Origin: Parabacteroides sp.
Lineage (GTDB): Bacteria; Bacteroidota; Bacteroidia; Bacteroidales; Tannerellaceae
Length of the DNA stretch: 64,000 nt
Assembly (NCBI GenBank): GCA_017481945.1
Contig: JAFUOJ010000020.1
Coordinates: 1-64,000, forward strand
Direction: 5' to 3'
Below, in pieces: positions 28,797-36,377 of this stretch. The translations under genes were made by a program, and so were the position numbers. Each line of letters begins with the position of its first letter. Positions within the stretch are counted from its first letter, which is position 1. The notes under the pieces are model-generated. The model ran no database searches. It had not been told where the DNA came from and saw only the letters and a program-made list of their open reading frames with translations.

Positions 28797-29623
28797 ATGC
28801 AGGAAAGACTGGATGAATATTCTAAACTTTTTGATGTTTATTTGTCAGAAAGAAAGTTTCCTGAGACTTATCAGAAGGATGTGTTGGCTTGTTATATTAA
28901 AGAGGTTTTGGATGACCCTGGAAATTATCATTTATGTTCAACAAATCAGGTCTGGAAAGATTTGCTTAAAGATTCTCTATTGAATTTTATACGTCAATTG
29001 TTACCCTATATTATGAAATTAGAGGCAGAAGAGGCGGAAGAAAAGAAATATATAAAGAGATTTAAAGAGGCCAGTTTAATTGAGAAGCGGAAAGCTTGGA
29101 TTGGTTTAAATGAATATATTGTTCGCCATTATTCTCCTTCTGAAGTTCATATGGAAGGATATATTTCTCTTTTGAAAAAAGGAAGTGCTTCTAAGGATGT
29201 TGTTTTTGAAACAATGACTAAAGAGTGGAAAAAGGCTTGTGAAAAGAGAATTGAAAAGGAGAAGAAAAGATTGTTGGATAGAAATAAGGCGAAGTATAAA
29301 GAATGGTTCTCACAAGCGGGTAAAGTGGATTATCAGATGGTTAAGAATACGGAACTTATTTTTCATAAATATCCTCAACTAAAAGAAATCGTTCAGTTAA
29401 TGGGGAGAGAAAAGGAAAATAAAAACGAAGAGAAAGATAGTTTGATGGCTCGTTATATTCCTTTATTATTATCACATAGTACCTCTAAAGAAGAGATAGA
29501 GGGAATACGAACTGGTAATGCGTTAAACAACTTATTACCAACGGAAATTACTTGGCTATCTGATTTTCATACGGAACTTCTTTTTTATCAAAAATTTGCT
29601 TCGAATCAATTACAATTATTTGC
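28797..29623 (+). pseudogene. viaA: 5' part of viaA, VWA-domain partner of RavA, cut by prophage
   Basis: The ATG at 28797 follows an AGGAGGG. About 276 codons of host sequence encode the helical N-terminal region of a ViaA-like protein, ending '...FYQKFASNQLQLF'. The frame then runs 18 codons into the prophage and stops at 29678. The missing VWA domain is at 61140-61668. Joining the two at the TTTGC copies gives one continuous frame reading LQLFADYTSKSP, with about 26 residues between LQLF and the 'GPIIMSIDTSASM' MIDAS start, close to the spacing in E. coli ViaA. The interruption should abolish function. Confidence 0.85.
29619..29623. repeat. Left copy of 5-bp target duplication (TTTGC)
   Basis: TTTGC lies in frame in the viaA codons F-A and recurs at 61135-61139. 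Bases on both sides of the two copies differ, so the duplication is exactly five, as for Mu-type transposition. Confidence 0.65.
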
Positions 29624-29638
29624 AAGTACCGGGCACAG

Positions 29639-29743
29639 AACGAAGCGTAAATGTGTGATACCACTGAAAATGAGATGAAGCCTTTGTTTATCAATAGGTT
29701 AGGAGTTGGATAAGGAATGGGCGACACAAAACGAAACGTTTAC
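29639..29743. repeat. Left-end transposase-site-like motifs
   Basis: ACGAAGCGTA at 29640 and ACGAAACGTT at 29731 resemble ACGAAATGTT, which is repeated inversely at the right end. In Mu, three MuA sites lie at each end with unequal spacing on the left; the pattern is similar here. The outermost left copy starts 17 bases inside the inferred boundary. Confidence 0.45.
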
Positions 29744-30006
29744 ATGGGTTTAATTTCGGTTTACTTTTGAGGGTAAAAGGGTAGGGGGTAAGTTTACTCC
29801 TGCTTTAATTATAAGGGCTGTAGATTTGCGTCTGCGGCCTTTTTTGTATTGTGGTGGTAAAACCCTTTGTAAATGCGTTCTGGGGCTGTTTTAGGGGCTT
29901 ATTGGGGCTTCTTTCTATGCTTATTTGAATGGTCTTTTAATTCCGCTTTAAGCCTGTTGTAATGGGGTAGGGTGGGGGAGTACCTAAAATGTCCATTTTG
30001 GGGTTT

Positions 30007-30062
30007 AGGGATACATTTAGGGTTACAGTTTAGGGTTACAATCTCAAAAGTTAAGGGTTACA
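30007..30062 (+). repeat. Iterated AGGGTTACA motif in the left-end non-coding region
   Basis: AGGGATACA at 30007, then AGGGTTACA at 30019, 30032 and 30054. The whole 29642-30257 stretch has no gene; it is G-rich on the plus strand and poor in cytosine, with several GGGGCTT phrases near 29880-29920. It could hold binding sites for a phage or host protein, or the internal activation sequence known from Mu; this is inference. Confidence 0.5.
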
Positions 30063-30257
30063 AAAGTGGGTTTTTAGGGGGCTTCATAGAGGGGGAAAAA
30101 TACCACTTTTTTAAGATAGGTGGCAAAATATAGGGGTATAAGTATAGGAAAAAACTCGGATTTTCGTTTTGTTCTTTATTTGATATCTCTGAAAATCAAT
30201 CCTTTACAATATTTGCAGATAGGCTTTAAGGGGGTAACCCTCCTCTTTGAGCCCATT

Positions 30258-30830
30258 TTAAGGCTTTAGGGAGGGTTGGGGATGTTCGTATTCTATATAT
30301 ACGAGTGTTCCATCTTGTGGCCCCAATGCTCCTACGATTCGTGTTATGTTTTTATCGAAATAGAAGGTGCCAGATTCTAGTCTGTGTTTTTTAGTCCTTT
30401 TATCGTAAAGTTGAAATGTTACATCCAACATTACTCGTGTAGTATCTGGTTTGAAACGGGCTTTTTCGTGTTCAATAGAATCTCCAAGTAATTGAATCAT
30501 GTTAATGTGTTCTTGCATTTGCTTGATGTCATTCTTTAGTCCGGCTGGGTATATATCCTTCCATTTATCAATGAATTCTTTCTTCTCTTTCATGGCATCA
30601 GAATGATGTTTCATTTGTTTTAGCAACTGATGAGCCGGATATGTCAGCTCGTATTCTAATACGGCCTTCTCAAGTTGTCCGAATTCTAATTCATCGTATT
30701 TGGAATTCGGGTCACTTTGGGAAATTGCATCCATTGTTTTACGGATCAGGTCTTCGGCTTTCTCTTGATTGCTCTTCTGACATGAAACGAATGCCATAGC
30801 ACTTATTAGGATGATGATAAATTTTCTCAT
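30258..30830 (-). CDS. Prophage lipoprotein, possible lysogenic conversion gene
   Basis: 190 residues with a lipoprotein signal (MRKFIIILISAMAFVSC). The mature part is mostly charged helix (about 25-125) and then a short beta segment with 'LDVTFQLYDKRTKKHRLESG'. It begins one base after the repressor stop and is on the same strand, so it is probably made in the lysogen together with the repressor. Such placement suits a surface or periplasmic protein that changes the lysogen, for example by blocking other phages. No family recognised. Confidence 0.7.
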   Translation of the reverse strand: MRKFIIILISAMAFVSCQKSNQEKAEDLIRKTMDAISQSDPNSKYDELEFGQLEKAVLEYELTYPAHQLLKQMKHHSDAMKEKKEFIDKWKDIYPAGLKNDIKQMQEHINMIQLLGDSIEHEKARFKPDTTRVMLDVTFQLYDKRTKKHRLESGTFYFDKNITRIVGALGPQDGTLVYIEYEHPQPSLKP

Positions 30831-30831
30831 A

Positions 30832-31536
30832 TTATTCTAATCTTATTACACCGAGGACTAAAGCAACGGCATGGATTGCTGAAAATGGCAGTTCAAACGG
30901 ATCGTATTTCTCGTTGTCGGAAACAAGAAGAACATGATCCTTGTCGCTGCCTGGTTTAATACGTTTGATTAAAGCTCCTTGATTGGTGTCAATTACATAT
31001 ACTTTATTCCATTGGAAAAATAGGTTGGACATGGGGACACGCTGGCAAGCTACAATGTCTCCAGAACTATATTTGGGGTACATACTCGAACCTTTCACAG
31101 GGATAAGGAAGTCTGCTCCTTTGAATACTGGTACAACATAGCGTTCGCATTCGTATTCAAGAACTGTTTGTTCGCAAGTCAATGCTCCGGCCATTGCTTC
31201 AATTGGAATCAGGGGAATTCCCTCTTGGGGATTGTCGGTTTGTTGAGCAATGGGGAGATTATCGACACTTTTTTGTTCTTTTTTTTGCATGGTGGCGAAA
31301 TCTTTTGTTGTTTTCTGCATTTCTCCCCTCCCAGTCATAAGCCATTCAATGCTAATTGTAGGATATGTTGCTATAAATTTTGTAATAACATCTTCAGTAA
31401 TACCTGTTTTGCTCTCCAATGTTCCTCTTGATACCCCTATTTGGGCGTAAAACTCCCGCTTGCTAATACCTAAAGTATCAGCAAAAAGCAAAATTCTTTG
31501 CTTTATTGGCGAAGTCTTTTGTTCTTTTTCTTGCAT
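30832..31536 (-). CDS. Prophage repressor with N-terminal HTH and S24 peptidase domain
   Basis: 234 residues. N-terminal helix-turn-helix at about 12-65 ('KREFYAQIGVSRGTLESKTG'). C-terminal LexA/CI-type peptidase: catalytic Ser151 in GSSMYPKYSSGD, Lys191 in ALIKRIKPG, and a possible self-cleavage pair Ala116-Gly117 in EAMAGALT. RecA-stimulated self-cleavage would induce the phage. It faces the rightward promoter with a GTTCA-N4-TGAAC palindrome. Residues 79-90 (DFATMQKKEQKS) repeat the text of its own translation start region (see the 38-bp repeat). Confidence 0.9.
   Translation of the reverse strand: MQEKEQKTSPIKQRILLFADTLGISKREFYAQIGVSRGTLESKTGITEDVITKFIATYPTISIEWLMTGRGEMQKTTKDFATMQKKEQKSVDNLPIAQQTDNPQEGIPLIPIEAMAGALTCEQTVLEYECERYVVPVFKGADFLIPVKGSSMYPKYSSGDIVACQRVPMSNLFFQWNKVYVIDTNQGALIKRIKPGSDKDHVLLVSDNEKYDPFELPFSAIHAVALVLGVIRLE
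31271..31308. repeat. 38-bp direct repeat, copy inside repressor gene
   Basis: Identical except for one base to 31517-31554, which spans the repressor start codon and the -33 and spacer region of the rightward promoter. This copy lies in the linker-coding part of the repressor and lacks the TATCTTTG box. It supplies an internal ATG (MQKKEQKSVD) that could start a peptidase-only protein. Confidence 0.85.
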
Positions 31537-31554
31537 GGTGGCGAAATCTTTTGT
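31517..31554. repeat. 38-bp direct repeat, copy at repressor start and promoter
   Basis: Second member of the pair with 31271-31308, 246 bases apart, one mismatch. Confidence 0.85.
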
Positions 31555-31581
31555 ATCTTTGCACCGTGTTCAAATTTGAAC
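31531..31581 (+). promoter_or_regulatory. Rightward early promoter with repressor-type operator
   Basis: TTGC at 31531-31534, 19 bases, TATCTTTG at 31554-31561, then the perfect palindrome GTTCAAATTTGAAC at 31568-31581, where transcription should begin. The same -7 box, spacing and half-sites recur at 34078-34105. The location between repressor and first rightward gene makes it the likely main lytic promoter. Confidence 0.8.
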
Positions 31582-31584
31582 AGG

Positions 31585-31609
31585 CGGCCAAAAATACAAA
31601 AATTGGCCG
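31585..31609 (+). promoter_or_regulatory. Leader stem-loop before DUF3164 gene
   Basis: CGGCCAA (31585-31591) pairs with TTGGCCG (31603-31609) around an A-rich loop, just downstream of the operator. It may stabilise the message or act in attenuation; no T run follows. Confidence 0.45.
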
Positions 31610-31647
31610 AGATGAACGAATTTTAGAACTAATAAATAAGTGAGATT

Positions 31648-32445
31648 ATGGAGAACAAGATTCTTGAAAAGTTGCAAGGACGCATGAAGCGTAGAATTGC
31701 AGGAGTGGAGAGTGACATTGCCACGTGTACTGAGAAGTTCAGTGAGGACTACGAGAAGTTCTTGAACTGGTATGCAGAGGATTTATATAAGCACAAGCAG
31801 GTGCTTGGTTACTACAACAGTATCCTTACTTCTATTGAGACGGACGATTTGGATTTCGTGAAGAATACTTTATGTAGTAGAATAGAGTCCTTGGGCGAGG
31901 AACTCCTGCGTGGTTCACTTCGTCGGAGCAGTTCCAATAGTTTTGCCAACCTTGCTCATGTGCTTGACCTTGAGGTAAAGCAGAAGGTGCTGGATAACTT
32001 CAAGGCTATCCTTGAAATGAAGGGCGAATTGTTCAAGACCAAGGTTAAGGATGACCAGCGTTCGCATACCTTTACCAATTCAAAGGGCGACAAGCGTATT
32101 ACCTTAGGCGTGTATGTAACGGACGGATACCGTGATACGGTGGAAGACGGTATCGCCATTGTAAAGGAATACATATCCAGCCTTGCCAACGATGAGAAGA
32201 CCGAGGCATTGGTAAACATGGTATTCCGTTTGTTGGCTCGTGATGCGAAAGGAACACTCAAGGCAAGCCGTATCATGCAGCTTCGCAAGTTGGCCCAAGA
32301 TACAGGTGATGAACGCTTCCTTGAAGGTGTACGCATCATTGAGGAATCCTATCAGCCGGAAATCAGCAAGCAGTTTATCCGTGCTGAAATGAAGAATGAA
32401 AACGGAATGTGGAAACCCATTCCGCTTGGTATGACAGAATCCTAA
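31648..32445 (+). CDS. DUF3164 family protein (Mu-like early gene)
   Basis: 265 residues, helix-rich, with 'DVEKF'-type features replaced here by 'VYVTDGYRDTVEDGIAIVKEYI' and 'LKASRIMQLRKLAQDTGDERFLEGVRIIEE', which match the DUF3164 family found in Mu-like phages. Function unknown; in Mu-like genomes it lies well downstream of the transposase genes A and B. Here it is the first gene after the repressor-controlled promoter, which shows that the transposition genes are absent between them. Confidence 0.75.
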   Translation: MENKILEKLQGRMKRRIAGVESDIATCTEKFSEDYEKFLNWYAEDLYKHKQVLGYYNSILTSIETDDLDFVKNTLCSRIESLGEELLRGSLRRSSSNSFANLAHVLDLEVKQKVLDNFKAILEMKGELFKTKVKDDQRSHTFTNSKGDKRITLGVYVTDGYRDTVEDGIAIVKEYISSLANDEKTEALVNMVFRLLARDAKGTLKASRIMQLRKLAQDTGDERFLEGVRIIEESYQPEISKQFIRAEMKNENGMWKPIPLGMTES

Positions 32446-32497
32446 GTCGTCGGTAGGACCGACACCCAAGTTTTAGAAATTCAAAACAAAGAAGAAT

Positions 32498-32704
32498 ATG
32501 ATTCAGGAAGTAGAGAAAGAACCGAAGGTAGCCCTGTGCCGCAATTGTCGCGGCACGGGTAAGGTTGCCGTGAAGAAGTTGCTCCGTAAAACAACGGAGA
32601 TTTGCCCCCAGTGCAATGGTAGTGGCCGTGTTACGGTGAGTTGCAAGATGACACTTGACATTCGTCCGTATAACCCGAAAGTAGTACAGTCAGCGAACGA
32701 GTAG
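32498..32704 (+). CDS. Small DnaJ-type zinc-finger protein
   Basis: 68 residues with two CxxCxGxG repeats (CRNCRGTG and CPQCNGSG), the zinc-binding motif of DnaJ cysteine-rich domains. It probably binds one zinc ion and a protein or nucleic acid partner. Cytoplasmic. It lies in the rightward early operon, 52 bases after DUF3164. Confidence 0.7.
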   Translation: MIQEVEKEPKVALCRNCRGTGKVAVKKLLRKTTEICPQCNGSGRVTVSCKMTLDIRPYNPKVVQSANE

Positions 32705-32710
32705 CAGTCT

Positions 32711-32938
32711 ATGGCGAAGAGGCACGGTGTAAGCTATCAGAAGCGAGTAACGGATATAAATAGGATATACGACCAGTACGCAAAGCTCGGTGTTCCGAAC
32801 CGGGAAATATGGCGTCGGTACGTGTATCCTGTTTATGCTATATCCGAACGGACCTTCTATAACATACTGAATGCTTCTTCGAATCCCAAGAATGAGTTTC
32901 CGGAAGACACTCAGATGTTTTTGAAATTTGACATATAA
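32711..32938 (+). CDS. Small putative DNA-binding protein
   Basis: 75 residues, basic, with a likely helix-turn-helix: 'IYDQYAKLGVPNREIWRRY' then 'AISERTFYNILNA'. It overlaps the next start by two bases. The 'ISER..Y' pattern also occurs in the small protein at 59093, so both could belong to one regulator type, perhaps like Mor/C activators of Mu. This is a weak similarity. Confidence 0.5.
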   Translation: MAKRHGVSYQKRVTDINRIYDQYAKLGVPNREIWRRYVYPVYAISERTFYNILNASSNPKNEFPEDTQMFLKFDI

Positions 32939-33468
32939 TGAATAAGGATGTGCAAAAGTTGTTCCGATTGATAGTCCAGGATATCGGTGTGGATATGAAG
33001 GACGAATTCGATTTGAACTTTGAACGGCAGGCTTTCTTCAGCGAAGCGTGGCAGCGACGCAAAAGTCCGATACGCAATGAAGATCGGGCGATATTGACAG
33101 ACAGCGGACAACTGCGTAGCAGTATCGGCTTCCGAACGACAGAAAACAGTGTTACATTTTTCAGTAACTTGCCTTATGCAGGTATTCATAACGACGGTGG
33201 TGAAATAGTTGTGACCAAGCGAATGAAGATGTTCTTCAGACGCAAGTTCTATGAAGCTGCCAAATCGGCCTTGGAACGGAAGAAGCAGGATACTTCATCT
33301 GTCAAACGCTCCCGAAGAAAAGGCAATTTGTCAGACGGCGGTTTTTATGCCTGGACCCGTGATATGCCGCTTACTCCTGAAGCCGAGTTCTGGCGAAATA
33401 TGGCACTGATGAAGGAAGGTACACACAATCAAGATTCCCCGTCGCCGTTTCTTGGGATACTCTCCTGA
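32938..33468 (+). CDS. gpG-like virion morphogenesis protein, probably frameshifted near its end
   Basis: 176 residues in the present frame. 'FERQAFFSEAWQRRKSP', 'LTDSGQLRSSIGFRTTENSVTF' and 'YAGIHNDGG' identify the Mu gpG-type protein that helps join or complete the tail. From about 33421 the natural continuation is in another frame: 'KIPRRRFLGYSPDVEKKVRAI...' ending at 33547, where it would overlap the next ATG (TAATG). The current frame instead ends '...DSPSPFLGILS'. One extra base in ACACAC would explain it. The truncated protein is likely damaged. Confidence 0.7.
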   Translation: MNKDVQKLFRLIVQDIGVDMKDEFDLNFERQAFFSEAWQRRKSPIRNEDRAILTDSGQLRSSIGFRTTENSVTFFSNLPYAGIHNDGGEIVVTKRMKMFFRRKFYEAAKSALERKKQDTSSVKRSRRKGNLSDGGFYAWTRDMPLTPEAEFWRNMALMKEGTHNQDSPSPFLGILS

Positions 33469-33546
33469 TGTTGAAAAGAAAGTGCGGGCAATCATCAAAG
33501 AGAATTTGAATGAATATTTTAATGTGGAATATAAAATCAATGGATA

Positions 33547-33993
33547 ATGAGAAGAGAGATATACGAAATACTGTGTGAACGCCTGAAACATGTGGGCGGT
33601 GGAGCCATCAAGCATATCGACTTGTGGAACCACAATGTGGAGTTCATCGAGCAGGAAGAAAACTGGGAACGCCCAGCTGTGTTCGTGGAGTTCTGCCCGA
33701 TACATTGGGAGGCCATTGTGCCGGGCTACCGATATAAGAGTGAAACGCAAGTGAAGCTACATGTGGTGACGGACTGGGCGGGCAGTTGCTCGGCAGACAG
33801 CCAATTTCAGGCAGAAGCTTTGCAGGTGCTCGACCTCAGCCAACAGATACATGAGGCGTTAAGCGGTATGAGCGGCGAGCTGTTTATGGCGTTTGACTTG
33901 GTGGAGACACAGACCAACCACAACTATGAGGACATTGTGGAAAACATCGAAGTTTATGAATGTGTGGCGGTGAGAAAGCTGCCTGAAAAGTAG
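33547..33993 (+). CDS. gp37-like phage protein (tail completion)
   Basis: 148 residues. 'MRREIYEILCERLKHVGGGAIKHIDLWN' followed by 'ERPAVFVEFCPIHWEAI' and a C-terminal 'YEDIVENIEVYECVAVR' resembles the gp37/tail-terminator-like proteins that follow gpG in Mu-like phages. Its ATG overlaps the end of the restored gpG frame, so translational coupling existed before the frameshift. The operon ends here with a terminator. Confidence 0.6.
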   Translation: MRREIYEILCERLKHVGGGAIKHIDLWNHNVEFIEQEENWERPAVFVEFCPIHWEAIVPGYRYKSETQVKLHVVTDWAGSCSADSQFQAEALQVLDLSQQIHEALSGMSGELFMAFDLVETQTNHNYEDIVENIEVYECVAVRKLPEK

Positions 33994-34033
33994 GTAGATT
34001 GGTGGAAATTGGGAACAAAAGTAGCCGAACAAT

Positions 34034-34075
34034 GAAAAAAGTCCGCTGTTAATATATTAACAACGGATTTTTTGT
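34034..34075 (+). terminator. Intrinsic terminator of the rightward early operon
   Basis: AAAAAAGTCCGCTGTTAAT pairs with ATTAACAACGGATTTTTT, with a short TATA loop. It directly precedes the second repressor-type promoter. Confidence 0.75.
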
Positions 34076-34077
34076 TG

Positions 34078-34105
34078 TATCTTTGAGGCGTGTTCAAAAA
34101 TGAAC
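34078..34105 (+). promoter_or_regulatory. Second repressor-type promoter/operator
   Basis: TATCTTTG at 34078-34085, then six bases, then GTTCAAAAATGAAC at 34092-34105. Box, spacing and half-sites GTTCA-N4-TGAAC copy the early promoter at 31554. The repressor therefore probably controls the next gene separately. Confidence 0.75.
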
Positions 34106-34110
34106 GAGAA

Positions 34111-34869
34111 ATGGAAGGAAATACTTTGGAATTGATAGGTATAGCTGTAGCTATTGTGGCATCCGTTCTTGGTGGAGTGTGGTTTATCTTCAGCAAGGTT
34201 TTTGGTATGGGACGTTTTTCCCAACGTGTTGAAGAATTGGACAAACGTACCAGCAACGCTGCATGTGAAGCTCACGGTAGGGAAATTTACGGAATGAGGG
34301 ATGATGTGAAAGCAGTCAGGAATGATATATCGACCATTAAGTCCCAACTTTCCGTTCATGACAAAGACATTGAGTGTATAAAGAGTGACATGTCTACCGT
34401 GAAGAGTGAATTGACTTTTGTGAAGAATGATATGGCCTCCGTGAAGAATGAATTGATTAAAGTAACCTCTTTGCTGTCCGTCAAGTATAAGAATGTAGCT
34501 CCTATGTTTGCTTTGAAGAACAGTCCCCGTCGGCTTAATGATTTCGGTCTTCGGGTGTTGGAAGACATTATGGGTATGGAATTCCTGCAAACAAACAAGG
34601 ATTTCTTCTTTGCCCAAATAGATGCTTGTTCGCCCAAGACGGCATACGATGTGGAGAATGCGGCACATACGGTCTGCCTTACATCCATAGACAACGAAAT
34701 CTTTAACCGTCTGAAGAATTTCGTCTATAATTCACCGTCGTATGACATCAAGGATGATGAAGGAAAGGAAAAGAAATATGATTTGTCGCTTCCGGATGTA
34801 TGCTTTGTGTTGAGTTTGCCATTACGGGATATGTATTTGGCTGCACATCCTGAGATTGTTTCGGAGTAA
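34111..34869 (+). CDS. Membrane-anchored coiled-coil protein under repressor-type promoter
   Basis: 252 residues from ATG 34111; an upstream GTG at 34090 lies before the predicted transcription start. One membrane helix at about 4-25 (LELIGIAVAIVASVLGGVWFIF), then 11 repeats of a pattern like 'DMSTVKSELTFVKNDMASVKNEL' forming a long coiled coil (about 40-125), then a globular C-terminal domain. Function unknown; it stands alone between a terminator on each side. Single-helix anchors with coiled coils occur in superinfection-exclusion, lysis and abortive proteins, so a moron role is possible. Confidence 0.7.
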   Translation: MEGNTLELIGIAVAIVASVLGGVWFIFSKVFGMGRFSQRVEELDKRTSNAACEAHGREIYGMRDDVKAVRNDISTIKSQLSVHDKDIECIKSDMSTVKSELTFVKNDMASVKNELIKVTSLLSVKYKNVAPMFALKNSPRRLNDFGLRVLEDIMGMEFLQTNKDFFFAQIDACSPKTAYDVENAAHTVCLTSIDNEIFNRLKNFVYNSPSYDIKDDEGKEKKYDLSLPDVCFVLSLPLRDMYLAAHPEIVSE

Positions 34870-34888
34870 GAACTTGCAGATGATATAA

Positions 34889-34919
34889 GGGGCTGAATTG
34901 GGATTCAGCCCTCTTTGTT
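34889..34919 (+). terminator. Terminator after the coiled-coil gene
   Basis: GGGCTGAAT (34890-34898) pairs with ATTCAGCCC (34903-34911), followed by TCTTTGTTT. Confidence 0.8.
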
Positions 34920-34952
34920 TACCAGAACTGGGCTTATTTTTTGCTTCAGTAT

Positions 34953-35070
34953 GTTGTTATTTGAAAAAAAGTTCTTACCTTTGTAGCATCTCACTTAGAA
35001 AGATAAAAGTATTGAGGGAATGACGACCAGACGCTTTAGTTCAAACTGTCGCCCTTGATGCTTTTGTCTT
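34953..35070 (+). ncRNA. Candidate small hairpin RNA with its own promoter
   Basis: GTTG (34953-34956), 19 bases, TACCTTTG (34976-34983) is a good promoter, but no plus-strand gene follows. From about 34990 the RNA would hold a 14-pair helix (35005-35018 with 35052-35065, three wobble pairs), a 33-base loop with an inner GAC/GTC pairing, and a TTTTGTCTTTATT end. It runs up to the convergent gpF gene stop at 35070. The hairpin may also terminate the minus-strand operon. Confidence 0.5.
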
Positions 35071-36377
35071 TATTCTACTATATCGTTCACGGAGTATAGA
35101 AAGTATTTGATGCGGAAATATCCATTATCCTTTCTTATAACTTGCTTTGCCACATTCAATCTTACCCACTTTTCATGAATCCGAACCTTGAAATAATAGA
35201 AATGCTCTATGTTCAGGTCGTTGGTATGTGTCAAGTCGGCATGTTCTATGTATGTGGCTTGCTCCAAGTATTTGCCCAGTTCTTTCAAGTCCTCCTTACT
35301 GACAATTCTGGTTCTTCCGAACGTGTCTGAAAAGAGGTGCTTGTTGCCTTCCTTGCTGAAGCCGATATTCATGTTTTTACCTTCCACCACTTTTGCGACT
35401 TTCTTCTTCAGTAGCGGTTCCATTTCGTGCAGGTAATGGGTGCGTTCTATGGCCCGTTCTGATTTGGCTTTATCGGCAGCACACTTCTGTAATATGGCGC
35501 AAGCTGCACACAGTTCGTTGTCCGGTACGAATGCCAGCTTCAGCTTGTCGTTTGCTATGTCGCAATCTCGGCAACGGCTGATGGTGTACGGGTTATAGTC
35601 CGGAACGGCCTTTTCCTGCTTGCCTGAATTGAATCGGAAGATACCTTTGGTGTCCTTGCCTGTGGCCAGTTCTCCCAGCGACATGGCTTCGTCGTGGTCG
35701 GTGGCGGGGTATTTGGACTTGCGTACCTGTACCACCGTACAACGGCAGCCCCAACCGTTCGGCGGGTAGAACTCCTCCCAGAACTTGTCGGTGATGGGCA
35801 GCGTTACCCTGTTGAGTGCCGCATGTTCCGGACGTACCTTGTCGTCGCCGACCGTTCGGTACTGGAGATTGTAGCGGTCGCCGTATCGGCTGAACTCTTC
35901 CCATTTGGCTGCCATAGTAGCCGATGCCTGGACAAAGTTATATTCAGCACGCAGGTAGTTGCTGTTATAGGTTTCGTCAATCTTCCGAACGTCATTCAAG
36001 AAGCGTTCGAATGGCTTTCTATTGCCGTTCTCATCGATGAGGGAAGGGAACGCCTCGTTCAGTTCATGGAATGCCTTGAATCCGGAAAAGATGTAATTGG
36101 ACCGTTCCAACCGACGGCGCATGATGTCGGACATTTCCACTTGAGTGAATGAGGAGTTCAGTGCTGAAGAGTGACCTTCGATGAATTCCTGTATCTGTGG
36201 CTTTTCCAACAGCTCAATCCGAAATTCCGAACCCTTTTCCTTGTAGAGAGCCTCCATCATACCGTCAAAAGGGCGGGAAATCTCCTTGCGGATATTTTCC
36301 ACATCCGCATTGTCTGCGGCAAGTTGCATTACCGGCTGACCTTCCAACAGACGGGCATACCTTTGGTGCAGCCCCAC
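35070..36377 (-). CDS. gpF-like head morphogenesis protein with C-terminal nuclease-toxin-like domain
   Basis: 435 residues. The N-terminal two-thirds is Mu gpF-like ('ATMAAKWEEFSRYGDRYNLQYRTVGDDKVRPEHAALNRVTLP' region, then 'FYPPNGWGCRCTVVQV'), needed for capsid assembly near the portal. Four CxxC-type cysteines follow at about 265-300. The last 115 residues ('KVAKVVEGKNMNIGFS...FSDTFGRTRIVSKEDLKELGKYLEQ...YFKVRIHEKWVRLNVAKQ') look like the phage Barnase-EndoU-ColicinE5-RelE-type nuclease domains often fused here. The first residue is a GTG; in the same frame translation could begin a little upstream. It overlaps the shifted portal tail by 113 bases. Confidence 0.8.
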   Translation of the reverse strand: MGLHQRYARLLEGQPVMQLAADNADVENIRKEISRPFDGMMEALYKEKGSEFRIELLEKPQIQEFIEGHSSALNSSFTQVEMSDIMRRRLERSNYIFSGFKAFHELNEAFPSLIDENGNRKPFERFLNDVRKIDETYNSNYLRAEYNFVQASATMAAKWEEFSRYGDRYNLQYRTVGDDKVRPEHAALNRVTLPITDKFWEEFYPPNGWGCRCTVVQVRKSKYPATDHDEAMSLGELATGKDTKGIFRFNSGKQEKAVPDYNPYTISRCRDCDIANDKLKLAFVPDNELCAACAILQKCAADKAKSERAIERTHYLHEMEPLLKKKVAKVVEGKNMNIGFSKEGNKHLFSDTFGRTRIVSKEDLKELGKYLEQATYIEHADLTHTNDLNIEHFYYFKVRIHEKWVRLNVAKQVIRKDNGYFRIKYFLYSVNDIVE

